A program made the translations under genes and the position numbers. The notes beneath the pieces are model-generated. The model worked only from the letters and a program-made list of their open reading frames with translations. It searched no databases and had not been told where the DNA came from. Shown one piece after another: positions 35,620-44,419 of a DNA stretch of 64,000 nucleotides. Location: contig NZ_JACNMO010000001.1 in assembly GCF_020622345.1 (NCBI RefSeq), positions 124,001 through 188,000 on the forward strand, given 5' to 3'. The first letter of the stretch is position 1. The number at the start of each line of letters is the position of its first letter. Source of the stretch: Roseobacter weihaiensis. Lineage in GTDB: Bacteria > Pseudomonadota > Alphaproteobacteria > Rhodobacterales > Rhodobacteraceae.

Positions 35620-36246
35620 TCAGTCTCTTTCCTTGGTTGCGCGCAGGCTGGCCAGTTCGGCCTCAAGCTCTGCGACCTTTGTTTCGAGCCGCGATATCTC
35701 TGGCCCCACGAGGACGGCAAGCTCTTCTGTGTCAAAGCGCGGCGAGATGAATTGCGGGCAGTTCCAGTCGAAGGCTGCAATCTTGATGGTCACCACACGC
35801 TCGACCTTGCCCGCGCCCTCGGTGGCGAGCTGTTCCACGAGATCGGGAGAGGCCTCTGCCTCCTGCATCGTGGCGTGGCCCAGCAGCTTCAGCCTTGCCT
35901 TGCGCGGATAGTCCATCACAAAGAGCGACACGCGATCATCGCCCGCAAGATTGCCGGCGCTCACATATTGACGGTTTCCCCGGTAGTCGGCAAAACCGAT
36001 GGTCTGCGGGTCCAACACCTTGAGAAATCCGACCGGCCCGCCGCGATGCTGCACGTAGGGCCAGCCCGTTTCCGTCACCGTTGCCATATAAAACGAGCTG
36101 CGTGAGGCAAGAAACGCAACTTCATCCGCGCCCAGACCCTGCGGGGCGGGGCGTTCGGTGATGCGTGCGTAGGTCTCGCGCGAGCCTTGGGCGGTCTGTT
36201 TGGCCTGCACGGCCGGCGTAAACATCAGGGTTCCGAAGTGATCCAT
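35620..36246 (-). CDS. Pyridoxamine 5'-phosphate oxidase-like FMN protein
   Basis: A 208-residue split-barrel flavoprotein. The core is FLASRSSFYMATVTETGWPYVQHRGGPVGFLKV at about residues 45-77, then a FADYRGNRQYVSAGNL segment and FVMDYPRKARLKLLGHA; the last 30 residues form a coiled coil (EISRLETKVAELEAELASLR). It is longer than classic PdxH and lacks its C-terminal signature, so it is a general PNPOx-like reductase. It follows the SnoaL-like gene by 3 bp. Confidence 0.85.
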   Translation of the reverse strand: MDHFGTLMFTPAVQAKQTAQGSRETYARITERPAPQGLGADEVAFLASRSSFYMATVTETGWPYVQHRGGPVGFLKVLDPQTIGFADYRGNRQYVSAGNLAGDDRVSLFVMDYPRKARLKLLGHATMQEAEASPDLVEQLATEGAGKVERVVTIKIAAFDWNCPQFISPRFDTEELAVLVGPEISRLETKVAELEAELASLRATKERD

Positions 36247-36249
36247 CGC

Positions 36250-37218
36250 CTAGCCCGTGTGCAGCAGGATCTGTTTCCAGATCGTGGTTTCATCATAAAT
36301 CACGTATTCGCGGCGCAGACCCCAAGGCCCGAACTCGGCATGACAGATACCCAGCAGATAGATCTCGGCCCCTGTCGGTGCGCCGAAGGCCCCCCATCCG
36401 CTGTGCTTGCCCGTCAGCGACCAGCGCAGGGCAGCCCGCGGTGGCATCATCGGGTCCTCGCGCCCGATCTGGTGGTCGATCTGGAATGTTGCATCCGGAA
36501 AGGAGGCCCGCAGACCCATCCAGAACTGATCCACATCGCCGTGGCTGTGGCCGGTGACACCACCGGGGTATTCCAGATGCGCCGCCCGGTCATATGCCAC
36601 GGGGATTGCGGCCATATCCGCGCCCATGATGCGGGTCAGGATATCGGTATATCTTGCACCCCATTCGTTCTCGTTGCCCCGGCCTTTGTAGGGACCGGGC
36701 TGGTCCGTTGCCGGGCTAAGTGGGCGGGTGCAGGCCTCCGCGCCCCCCTCGTTCTCGATCAGGTCAGCGGCATAGGCCTTGGGGTCCCAGCCCAATTGCC
36801 GCACGATGGCCCCCTGATCGCGGATCAGCCATTCGTCATTGATCTGGTTGTTGATCGCGTGGCAATCCGCGAGGATGCGGTAGGTCAGCTTCTTGCCGGT
36901 GGCTTTACCGTAGACCCCGTCACGGGCATGGGTGGCGGTGCTCAACAGCCGGTGCGACGACAGCATCCCCTCTTCGGGGGTGCCGGACCAGATCACGTCT
37001 TCGCCCAGCAGGGTGCGGTCGGGAAACTCCGCCAGTGTGGCCATCGTCGCCCCGATGACATTCTGATTGCCGACCACAACCGAAGCGGGCGAGCGGACAA
37101 CGATATCCTCCGCGTAATACTGATGCAGGGTCGCGATGCCGCGATCCTCCCAGATCTCCTTGGTAATGCCGATGATGTAGTCGGGGAAGTCCTTGAACTT
37201 CGGATCGAAGCCTTTCAT
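36250..37218 (-). CDS. SnoaL-like protein with two NTF2-type domains (third paralogue)
   Basis: A 322-residue protein made of two SnoaL/NTF2-like halves. The first contains LHQYYAEDIVVRSPASVVVG and the second the GVTGHSHGDVDQFWMGLRASFPDATF segment with SLTGKHSGWGAFGAPTGAEIYLL. This family includes polyketide cyclases and ester-cyclase-like enzymes. It is only distantly similar to the other two members in this cluster. It overlaps the LacI gene by 4 bases (37215-37218). No function is assigned. Confidence 0.8.
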   Translation of the reverse strand: MKGFDPKFKDFPDYIIGITKEIWEDRGIATLHQYYAEDIVVRSPASVVVGNQNVIGATMATLAEFPDRTLLGEDVIWSGTPEEGMLSSHRLLSTATHARDGVYGKATGKKLTYRILADCHAINNQINDEWLIRDQGAIVRQLGWDPKAYAADLIENEGGAEACTRPLSPATDQPGPYKGRGNENEWGARYTDILTRIMGADMAAIPVAYDRAAHLEYPGGVTGHSHGDVDQFWMGLRASFPDATFQIDHQIGREDPMMPPRAALRWSLTGKHSGWGAFGAPTGAEIYLLGICHAEFGPWGLRREYVIYDETTIWKQILLHTG

Positions 37219-38249
37219 GAGGAGGTGTCCTTGGGTAGGCGGGCAGAGCCGCGGATCATCAAAGGGCCATCGAGCACGATGCGCTGCGGGGCTTCATCCT
37301 GCCCGGCCAGACGTGCCATCAGGGCCCGTGTCGTTTCGGCCACCATGCGGTTGGCCGGTTGGCGCACTGTGGTGAGGTCATAGCTGGGCCAGCACGACAA
37401 GGTCACATCGTCATATCCCACGACCGAGACATCGTCGGGCACACGCAGGCCAAGCTCGAACCGAAGGACATCCATCACGGCAAAGGCCATGTGGTCATTG
37501 GCCACAAAAACCGCATCGGGGTGCTCTGGGCCGTTGAACATGTCGCGGGCGGCAGCTTTGGCGGTTTCGAAGTCGAAATTCCCTAGCCCGCGTGCGTAAA
37601 GCGTGACGCCCGCCTGCTCAAGACCTGTCCGAAAGCCTGCTTCCCGGTCGATCTGGGTCGACGCTCCTTCCCAGCCCGCGATATGGGCGATGCGCTGATG
37701 CCCGGCGGCCACCAGAAACGCCGCCAGTTTGCGCCCGCCCGCAACATTGTCAGACGTGACGGATGTCATGCGATCATCATATTGGTGGCGGTTGAAAAGG
37801 ATGATGGGAATGCCAAGACCCTCGCAACGCTGGGTCAGATCATTGGACAGACCCACCGAGGCTGCAATGATCGCGTCGACCTGATAGTCCAGCAATTCAT
37901 CAATGACAGATTGCGTCGCCGCATGATCGTTGGAGGCCATGAAGACCAGCACATGGTAGCCCTCCGCCTGTAGCGATTTGGACAGCCGTTCGATCGCTTC
38001 GGGGTAGAACTGGTTTTCGAGATAGGCGACCACCAACCCGATGATCCGGCTGCGCCCGGTGTTGAGCGACCGGGCCAGCACATTGGGCCGGTAGCCCAGA
38101 TCAGCGGCGGCCTGGCGCACTTTGTCGCGCGTGCTCTGGCTGACAGAGGCACCCGGCGTGAACACCCGGCTCACCGCGGAGCGGCTGACGCCTGCCTTTG
38201 CAGCCACGTCGAGGGAAGTCACTTTACCCATTTTGTCTTCCCTGCCCAT
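37215..38249 (-). CDS. LacI-family transcriptional regulator
   Basis: A 344-residue repressor. The DNA-binding head is VTSLDVAAKAGVSRSAVSRVFTPG (about residues 10-33), the hinge helix is RPNVLARSLNTGRSRIIG, and a periplasmic-binding-type effector domain follows (VFVANDHMAFAVMDVLR, VPDDVSVVGYDDV). Coded inside the cluster it probably controls, between the SDR and a SnoaL-like gene with 1-base and 4-base overlaps. A second ATG at 38231 has a better ribosome-binding site (GGGAAG). A perfect palindrome at 46880-46895 is its likely operator. Confidence 0.92.
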   Translation of the reverse strand: MGREDKMGKVTSLDVAAKAGVSRSAVSRVFTPGASVSQSTRDKVRQAAADLGYRPNVLARSLNTGRSRIIGLVVAYLENQFYPEAIERLSKSLQAEGYHVLVFMASNDHAATQSVIDELLDYQVDAIIAASVGLSNDLTQRCEGLGIPIILFNRHQYDDRMTSVTSDNVAGGRKLAAFLVAAGHQRIAHIAGWEGASTQIDREAGFRTGLEQAGVTLYARGLGNFDFETAKAAARDMFNGPEHPDAVFVANDHMAFAVMDVLRFELGLRVPDDVSVVGYDDVTLSCWPSYDLTTVRQPANRMVAETTRALMARLAGQDEAPQRIVLDGPLMIRGSARLPKDTSS

Positions 38250-39010
38250 CAGCCCGCCGTCCAGCCGCCATCGATCAGCATCGAGGTGCCTGTCACCATC
38301 GCCGAGGCATCAGAGGCCAGAAAGACGGCCGCCCCCATGATGTCTTCGACCTCGCCGACGCGGGGCAGCTTGATCTTGTCCATGATCCACGCCAGCCTGT
38401 CCGGGTCGTCGAAGGTGGCCTGGCTGAGGGGCGTGCGGATGAAGGTCGGGCAGATCGTGTTGATGCGGATGCCTGATTTTCCCCATTCGATGGCCATTGC
38501 TTTCACCATCCCTTCGAGCGCGTGTTTGGACGCGCAATAGACCGCCCGGTCGACCCCACCCACATGGCCCATCTGGCTTGAGATATGGATGATCGATCCG
38601 GGCCGCCCTGCCGCTTGCAGCGCTCTGGCGGCAGAGGCCGAGAGGAAATAGGCGCTGCGCAGGTTGATGTTCATCACCGCGTCGAAATCTGCGGGGGTCG
38701 TCTCCACCGCGGGCGTGTGCCGCGCGAGCCCTGCGGAGTTGATCACCACGTCAAAAGGCGCCTCAAAGGCCTCCGCCATGGCGTCAAGGTCAGTCTGGTC
38801 GAAAGTCATCGCCTCGGCGGACAGGCCCCCGGATGCGATGGCATCGACGCAGCCCTGCAAGGGCCCGGATCGCCGCGCGGCACAGACCACATGCGCGCCC
38901 GCCTCAGCCAAAGCCACCGCACAGCCCAGCCCGATACCGGAGGACGCCCCGGTCACAAGCGCCCGGCTGCCGGTCAGATCGAACCGTGGCGTTCTTGGCA
39001 GATTGGTCAC
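38249..39010 (-). CDS. SDR-family oxidoreductase
   Basis: A 253-residue short-chain dehydrogenase. Cofactor motif ALVTGASSGIGLGCAVA is at about residues 17-33, NSAGLARH at about 90, and the active site has Ser in IIHISSQMGHVGG and YCASKHALEGM (Tyr-x3-Lys near residues 158-162). It starts with MTNLPRTPRFDLTGSRA. It overlaps the two-domain SnoaL gene by 4 bases and the LacI gene by one. It probably oxidises or reduces a hydroxyl or keto group of the imported compound. Confidence 0.92.
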   Translation of the reverse strand: MTNLPRTPRFDLTGSRALVTGASSGIGLGCAVALAEAGAHVVCAARRSGPLQGCVDAIASGGLSAEAMTFDQTDLDAMAEAFEAPFDVVINSAGLARHTPAVETTPADFDAVMNINLRSAYFLSASAARALQAAGRPGSIIHISSQMGHVGGVDRAVYCASKHALEGMVKAMAIEWGKSGIRINTICPTFIRTPLSQATFDDPDRLAWIMDKIKLPRVGEVEDIMGAAVFLASDASAMVTGTSMLIDGGWTAG

Positions 39011-40053
39011 AGCGCCTCTCCCGTTTCGGGATCGAATCCCGGTCTTGCCTTGTTGAATTCGCGCAGGCGTCCCAACACATCAACACCGATCTGGTCATAC
39101 ATATGCAGCAGATCAACCATCACCCAGTTTTCCCGGATCAAACCGGCCTCAACCCGCCAGAAATCCAAGGAGCGCATCTCGATCTTCTTACCCACCGGCG
39201 CAATCCCAAGCCAGCCGCCCTGCGTGATCGACTGCACCATGTCCGGCCAGCCGGTGACGGCAGCGTAATTGCGATCCCCGAAAAAGTGGTACGCGATCTC
39301 ATCCAGATGTTGCCCCCGATCCGGCATCGCCTTGAGAAAGGGGATCTGGTGCCAATGCCGGAACCCGCGCTGTCCGCGTCCGGTGCCAATCCCCGCAGGC
39401 CCGTACCAGGACATGCGCGGATGCCAGAAGCGGTCCATCTCCATCACCTCCGGCCCGCCTTCGCCGGGGTGCTTCTTGAGGTACTCAAGCATCTCGATGA
39501 TATGGGCGCAGGTCGCGGTGCCCTGCGCGGCGTCATGAGGCGCAGGCACCAAACCATCGCAGGTGGCAGGCCCCGGCACATGCCATTCGCGCCCCAAAGA
39601 CGGGCTCATCGGCCAGGCTCCCGCCTGCATCATCACCTCGGGCAAGTCCCAAAGCGCCTGCATCTCGGTGATCTTGCGGTCCTCAAAGCGGTAAAACTCG
39701 TGAAACCGCATATGCGCCATGTGGCCTGTCGCGGGGATGTCGTGCCAGGGGGTCATGAACGCTCCGGTGTAATACCCGCCGCAGCCGATCCAGTCCGCGC
39801 CCTCGGGCGTGGGTCCCGCCATCACAATGTAATCGCGCCGTTCCAGATCGGGCCAGGCCCGCGCAAGCGACGCATAGGCCCGGTCCACATAAGCGTCCAC
39901 GCCCTGGATCGTCTCAAACGGAAAGGCCAGCCGGAAGACCACATCCGGCGCACAAATCTCATGCAGGAGCGCGCGCACCGCCTGGAGCTCGAAATCATAC
40001 ATTGCCACCCGCAGCGGGGCGATCAGGTCTTTATGGGTGGAATGCCTGTCCAT
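39007..40053 (-). CDS. SnoaL-like protein with two NTF2-type domains
   Basis: A 348-residue protein. The N-terminal half contains AHMRFHEFYRFEDRKITEMQALWDLPEVM and the C-terminal half GWLGIAPVGKKIEMRSLDFWRVEAG with ENWVMVDLLHMYDQIGVDV, which closely resembles the single-domain SnoaL-like protein two genes upstream. These are patterns of the ester cyclase/SnoaL family. A 56-bp gap separates it from the histidinol dehydrogenase homologue. Enzymatic role unknown; polyketide cyclisation is not expected in this context. Confidence 0.85.
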   Translation of the reverse strand: MDRHSTHKDLIAPLRVAMYDFELQAVRALLHEICAPDVVFRLAFPFETIQGVDAYVDRAYASLARAWPDLERRDYIVMAGPTPEGADWIGCGGYYTGAFMTPWHDIPATGHMAHMRFHEFYRFEDRKITEMQALWDLPEVMMQAGAWPMSPSLGREWHVPGPATCDGLVPAPHDAAQGTATCAHIIEMLEYLKKHPGEGGPEVMEMDRFWHPRMSWYGPAGIGTGRGQRGFRHWHQIPFLKAMPDRGQHLDEIAYHFFGDRNYAAVTGWPDMVQSITQGGWLGIAPVGKKIEMRSLDFWRVEAGLIRENWVMVDLLHMYDQIGVDVLGRLREFNKARPGFDPETGEAL

Positions 40054-40109
40054 CTATTTCTCTGTTCTTCAGCAGTTGGGAAAGACGACCATGCGCCTTG
40101 GGCGTCGCC

Positions 40110-41438
40110 CTACTCCGCAGCCTCCAGCGGTTCCGCCCCCGCGCCATAGGGTACGTTTTGCCCGCCGTAGCGCCGGACCCGCAGGTTGCATTGCTCCGCA
40201 TGTCCCACGAACCCCTCCAACATGCACAGGCGTGAGCCGTAGGCACCGATTTCTGCAGCAGCGGCATCCGTGGTGACCTTTTGGTAGCTGTGCGTCTTGA
40301 GGAACTTGCCGACCCAGAGCCCGCCGGTATAGCGCCCCGCCTTCCGGGTGGGCAGCGTATGGTTGGTGCCAATCACCTTGTCGCCGTTGGCCACATTCGT
40401 GCGCGGCCCCAGAAAGAGTGCCCCATAGCAGGTCATGTTCTCCAGGAACCAGTCATCGCGGTCGGTCATGACCTGCACATGTTCAGAGGCCACGTCATCG
40501 GCCACCTTCAACATCTCGTCATAGGTATCACAGAGGATCACCTCACCGTAGTCTTGCCAACTTACGCGGGCTGTCTCCGCGGTCGGCAGGATCTGCAGGA
40601 TGCGGTCGATCTCGGCCAGCGTGTCCTCGGCAAGCCTGCGCGAATTGGTCAGGAGCACGGCGGGCGAGTTATAGCCATGCTCCGCCTGGCCCAGCAGGTC
40701 GGTGGCGCACATCTCCGCATCCACGGTGTCATCCGCGATGACCATGGTCTCGGTCGGGCCTGCGAACAAATCGATGCCGACACGCCCGAAAAGCTGGCGT
40801 TTGGCCTCGGCCACAAAGGCGTTGCCTGGCCCCACGATCATATGCACGGGGTCAATCGTCTCGGTGCCGAGCGCCATGGCCCCCACCGCCTGAATACCGC
40901 CCATCACGTAAATCTCATCCGCACCGCCCAGATGCATCGCGGCAATTACCGCCGGGTTGGGTTTACCCTTGAAGGGGGGCGTGCAGGCGATGATGCGCGG
41001 CACCTTGGCCACGCTGGCCGTGGCCACCGACATGTGCGCCGAGGCGACCATGGGGAATTTGCCGCCCGGCACGTAACAGCCCACCGATTGTACGGGGATG
41101 TTCTTGTGCCCCAGGATCACGCCGGGCAGGGTTTCCACTTCGATATCGAGCATCGAATCCCGCTGGGCCCGGGCAAAATTGCGCACCTGCTCTTGCGCGA
41201 ATTTGATATCTTTCAGCTCTTGCGGGCTGAGTTGCGCGATCAGATCGTCGATCTCCTGCGGGCTCAATCGGAAGGACGCAGGCGCGTAGCTGTCGAACTT
41301 TTCACTCAGCGCCCGCACCGCAGCATCGCCCCGCGCCTCGATATCCGCCAGCGTGGCCTCCACCGACGCGCGGACCTTTGCGTCATCTTCGGCGCGTGCC
41401 GCTTCCGGCTTGCCGCTTTTCAGATAATCGATTGTCAT
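40110..41438 (-). CDS. Histidinol dehydrogenase homologue, sulfopropanediol dehydrogenase (HpsN) type
   Basis: A 442-residue zinc-dependent NAD dehydrogenase. Zinc and catalytic residues of HisD are kept: LLGQAEHG (Gln, His), VASEHVQVM (Glu-His pair), [14 protein letters not shown] (Asp) and [10 protein letters not shown] (His). The long [31 protein letters not shown] stretch belongs to the HpsN group, which oxidises the diol 2,3-dihydroxypropane-1-sulfonate, rather than to biosynthetic HisD. No other hps or suy genes are visible, so the substrate may be another diol. Four-base overlap with the gene upstream. Confidence 0.85.
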   Translation of the reverse strand: MTIDYLKSGKPEAARAEDDAKVRASVEATLADIEARGDAAVRALSEKFDSYAPASFRLSPQEIDDLIAQLSPQELKDIKFAQEQVRNFARAQRDSMLDIEVETLPGVILGHKNIPVQSVGCYVPGGKFPMVASAHMSVATASVAKVPRIIACTPPFKGKPNPAVIAAMHLGGADEIYVMGGIQAVGAMALGTETIDPVHMIVGPGNAFVAEAKRQLFGRVGIDLFAGPTETMVIADDTVDAEMCATDLLGQAEHGYNSPAVLLTNSRRLAEDTLAEIDRILQILPTAETARVSWQDYGEVILCDTYDEMLKVADDVASEHVQVMTDRDDWFLENMTCYGALFLGPRTNVANGDKVIGTNHTLPTRKAGRYTGGLWVGKFLKTHSYQKVTTDAAAAEIGAYGSRLCMLEGFVGHAEQCNLRVRRYGGQNVPYGAGAEPLEAAE

Positions 41439-41980
41439 CTCTCTGCGCCTCCCTCTTCGGGGCGGGGCGGTACCGCGCGCCCTTGATCAAAGGTCTCCCA
41501 CCCCATCCCGTCAAATACATCACAGCCCAACTGGGCCAACACATGCGGAAAATCGACCATCACCCAATTGTCGGTGATGCGCCCGTCTTCGACTTTCCAG
41601 AAATCCATATAGCGGATCTCAACCCGCTTACCGGTTGGGGCCAGCCCCATAAAAGCTCCCGAATGCGTCGCCTCCTGACGACCAAAGGCCGCCGCCCACT
41701 CGCCCATGTAAAGCCGCGCCTCATCCACGCAGACCTTGTCGGAAAAGGCCGCCTGAAACGGGCGCTGCCAGTTGTCCTGAAACTGCTGCAACCCGTTTTT
41801 CGTGCCGCAGCCCTGATTGCCCCTCCAACGGAAATTCTCCGCAAAAAAGGCCCCGATATCGTCGATGCGGTGGTCGTTGAGCCCGTCGACCATCGCTTCG
41901 ATCACGGCACGGGTCTCGTCTGTCTTGCTCATATCCGTGTCTTTGGTCAGCACGGCCTGCTCTGGTCTTGATCCCTTCAT
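41435..41980 (-). CDS. SnoaL-like single-domain protein
   Basis: A 181-residue SnoaL/NTF2-like protein. It contains [43 protein letters not shown] and [21 protein letters not shown], the same block as the C-terminal domain of the 348-residue paralogue. The start at 41980 ([11 protein letters not shown]) makes an ATGA overlap with a 43-codon ORF upstream; an alternative is the ATG at 41932. It is directly coupled to the histidinol dehydrogenase homologue by a 4-base overlap, so they probably act in one pathway. Confidence 0.85.
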   Translation of the reverse strand: MKGSRPEQAVLTKDTDMSKTDETRAVIEAMVDGLNDHRIDDIGAFFAENFRWRGNQGCGTKNGLQQFQDNWQRPFQAAFSDKVCVDEARLYMGEWAAAFGRQEATHSGAFMGLAPTGKRVEIRYMDFWKVEDGRITDNWVMVDFPHVLAQLGCDVFDGMGWETFDQGRAVPPRPEEGGAER

Positions 41981-42108
41981 GGGGTTTTCCCTTCATCCTG
42001 AACCTGAAAACGCGCGGCAGCCCCCGCACGCTTCAAGATGAAATCCCTGAGCAGCCGGTTGAGCGCAGGGTGGCGCTGCATCAGCCCGGATCTGGCCTGT
42101 TTGCTCAT
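41977..42108 (-). CDS. 43-residue ORF coupled between a permease and a SnoaL-like gene
   Basis: Too short for ordinary gene calling. ATG at 42108 shares one base with the permease TGA (TGATG), and its own TGA overlaps the ATG of the next gene (ATGA), so it fills the gap with no spare base at either end. The product starts MSKQARSGLMQRHPALNRLL, is very basic and could form one amphipathic helix at about residues 10-32; it ends [12 protein letters not shown] recognise no family. It may be a small accessory protein of the importer, or only a ribosome relay that couples the two genes. Confidence 0.6.
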   Translation of the reverse strand: MSKQARSGLMQRHPALNRLLRDFILKRAGAAARFQVQDEGKTP

Positions 42109-43265
42109 CAGCCCTTCACCGCCCCCGCTGTCAGACCGCTGACGATCTGGCGCTGGAATATCATGACCAGCAAAAACAGCGGCGCGGTGATCGACACGGC
42201 GGCGGCCACGGCCTCGACCTGGTCGGTGGTGGTTGTCTCGCGGTTGAAATAGCCTGCAATGGCCGGAACCATGGTCTGATTTTGTGCATCCAGCAGCAGC
42301 GAGGTCACCAGAAAGTCGTTATATCCCAGCAGGAACGAAAACAGCCCCGTGGTGATAACGCCCGGCCACATCACCGGCATGATGACCCGGCGGAACGCCT
42401 GAAAATGCGAGCACCCGTCGACCCGCGCGGCCTCGTCCAATTCCGCAGGAATATTCTGAAAGAACGACCGCAGCATCCAGATGGTGAAGGGCTGGTTGAT
42501 CGCGACCAGAACCGCAATAACGGCCCAGGGCTGGCCATAGAGGGTGGGCGCGCCCTCGCCGAAGATGGGAGCCAGGATTTCAGAGGAGTTGATGAACACC
42601 GGCAGATAGCCCGCCACAAGAACCGAATGCGGCAACGCGCGAAAGATCAGCGCGAGAATGAGCAGCCAGAACGCCAGATCAGAGCCTGAGCGCGCCAGCC
42701 CGTAGCCGGCAAGGGTGCCGACCGTGAGCGAGACCGTCACGACACCGGCCGTGACCAGCATGGAGTTCAGAAAATTGCGGTAGAATTCGTTTTCGGCCCA
42801 GACCGCAACGTAATGTTCGGTGGTCAGGCCCAGGACCGGCGTGCCCAAGGGACCGAGCAGGCCGTTTAACGGGCCAAGGATCAGAGGCAGCAGACCAAAG
42901 AAGATGAGCACAAAGCCGATGGCATAAATCAAGGCGCCAAAAATCCAGCCCAGGGCGATGATCCCAGGCGGGCAGTAGTGCCGCACCAGCTCCGGCAAGC
43001 GGGTAAAGGCCCAGCGGACAGCGAAATAGAGCACGCAAAGCCCGAGGACGATATCAAGGATCGAAAGGCCATCGCCATTTGCACGGGTTGCAGGCCCGGT
43101 GATCACATCCCAGGGGCTCGCCGCAAAGGCATCCACCGGCGATTTAAAGCTCATGATCGCGATCCAGAAAATCGGGAAAGCGGCCAAAAGGCACCAGAAG
43201 GCCAGAAAGGCACCGGACGAAAACCGCAGTGCGAAAGACTGCTGCATGGCTTTTGAGGTCGACAT
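42108..43265 (-). CDS. ABC sugar-type transporter permease (MalG-like) with extra domain
   Basis: A 385-residue inner-membrane permease of the MalG/UgpE type. The EAA loop is DEAARVDGCSHFQAFRRVIMPVMWPG near residues 290-315. Ordinary MalG proteins are about 280 residues; here residues about 55-150, between the first membrane segment and the core, form an insertion with three or so additional hydrophobic segments (VLGLCVLYFAVRWAF, IIALGWIFGALIYAIGF, VLIFFGLLPLILG). It overlaps the MalF-type gene by one base and the 43-codon ORF by one base. Confidence 0.88.
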   Translation of the reverse strand: MSTSKAMQQSFALRFSSGAFLAFWCLLAAFPIFWIAIMSFKSPVDAFAASPWDVITGPATRANGDGLSILDIVLGLCVLYFAVRWAFTRLPELVRHYCPPGIIALGWIFGALIYAIGFVLIFFGLLPLILGPLNGLLGPLGTPVLGLTTEHYVAVWAENEFYRNFLNSMLVTAGVVTVSLTVGTLAGYGLARSGSDLAFWLLILALIFRALPHSVLVAGYLPVFINSSEILAPIFGEGAPTLYGQPWAVIAVLVAINQPFTIWMLRSFFQNIPAELDEAARVDGCSHFQAFRRVIMPVMWPGVITTGLFSFLLGYNDFLVTSLLLDAQNQTMVPAIAGYFNRETTTTDQVEAVAAAVSITAPLFLLVMIFQRQIVSGLTAGAVKG

Positions 43266-44290
43266 CAGTGCGCACTCCCCTTGTGGTCACGCCAGGTGCG
43301 GCGCAGTGGCAGGATCAGCAGGAAAACGATGCCGATCATGGTCAGCATGGCAGAGGCCGAAGCGCGCGAGATTGCACGGTTGCCCGCATCGTCCGGCGTC
43401 ATGAAGTCATAAGTCAGCCATTGCAGCGAGATCACATGCGCCTGGCTGCGGAAGCCGACAATGACCTCGAAGGCGCGGTAGGTGTCCATCAGATGGATGA
43501 GCGCGATGAAGATGATGAGCGGCATCAGATGCGGCACAATCACATGGCGCAGGCGCTCCCAGCGGCTGGCCCCGTCGATCACGGCGGATTCCAGGGTGTC
43601 CATGTTCACGGTCTGCAGCCCGGCATAAAAGATCACGAAGGCAAAGGGGGCCACGTGCCAGACCTGGAAGAAATACATCAATATCTCGATGGTCCAGCCC
43701 TGTGCGAACATCGAAATATTTGTGCCCGTCCAACGCTCCAGCATCGCCGTCAGGATGCCGTCGCCCACAAAGAGCCAGTAGATCGAGAGCGCGCCGATGA
43801 CGGGTGTGATGATAAAGGGCAAGAGCGAGATAAAGATAACCGGCCCCCGGATCGCACGCGTCGCGTTGTTCACCGCCAGCGCAATGGCGAGACCGACGCC
43901 GATCACAAGCGGCAGGGTAAGCAGCGTAAAGGTCAAGGTGAAGCGCAGCGCCTTCCAGAAGTCGATCTGCATGATGTCGTTCCAGCTGCCGTTACCGACA
44001 GCTTCCCAGACCTTGTTCATCTGCAGCACGTTTTGGTAGCTCTGCAGACCAACCCAGCGGGTTTCGGTCACTGTCGCGCCATTCTCATCCAGCACCGGTA
44101 CCGTTTTCACCTCCGTGACGCAGGTTTGCGTCAGAAAGCCGGGGGTGCAGGTCTCCACCTCCACCTGTTCCAGAATGGGCTGCGTTACCTGAAAGCTCTG
44201 GATGAGCACGCTGACAAGCGGCGCCGCGATGAACAAAAGCATCATAAAGACCGATGGGCCGACAAAGGCGGCAAATGTCTTGAATTTCAT
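43265..44290 (-). CDS. ABC sugar-type transporter permease (MalF-like)
   Basis: A 341-residue inner-membrane permease with six to seven segments. The first membrane helix is followed by a periplasmic loop of about 70 residues (residues 40-110) with a pair of cysteines (ETCTPGFLTQTCVTEV). The EAA loop is ESAVIDGASRWERLRHVIVPHLMP near residue 245. AGGAG precedes the ATG at 44290; the open frame extends 32 codons upstream. Forms the translocation pore with the MalG-like subunit. Confidence 0.9.
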   Translation of the reverse strand: MKFKTFAAFVGPSVFMMLLFIAAPLVSVLIQSFQVTQPILEQVEVETCTPGFLTQTCVTEVKTVPVLDENGATVTETRWVGLQSYQNVLQMNKVWEAVGNGSWNDIMQIDFWKALRFTLTFTLLTLPLVIGVGLAIALAVNNATRAIRGPVIFISLLPFIITPVIGALSIYWLFVGDGILTAMLERWTGTNISMFAQGWTIEILMYFFQVWHVAPFAFVIFYAGLQTVNMDTLESAVIDGASRWERLRHVIVPHLMPLIIFIALIHLMDTYRAFEVIVGFRSQAHVISLQWLTYDFMTPDDAGNRAISRASASAMLTMIGIVFLLILPLRRTWRDHKGSAH

Positions 44291-44384
44291 GGTGCACTCC
44301 TCGCGGCAGCACGGTTGCAAATTGCCCGGCAGGCTTTGCAAAACGCATGCCGTTTCGCGTTTGACAAAACGTCCCGGTGGAAAC

Positions 44385-44413
44385 ACGCGGGCCGAGATAC
44401 CCCCGGCCCGCGT
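44385..44413 (-). other. Intercistronic hairpin after the binding-protein gene
   Basis: ACGCGGGCCG (44385-44394) and CGGCCCGCGT (44404-44413) make a perfect 10-bp GC stem 6 bases after the binding-protein stop, with no T run. Hairpins here commonly protect the upstream mRNA from 3' decay, so more binding protein than permease is made; that is inference. Confidence 0.65.
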
Positions 44414-44419
44414 TATTGA

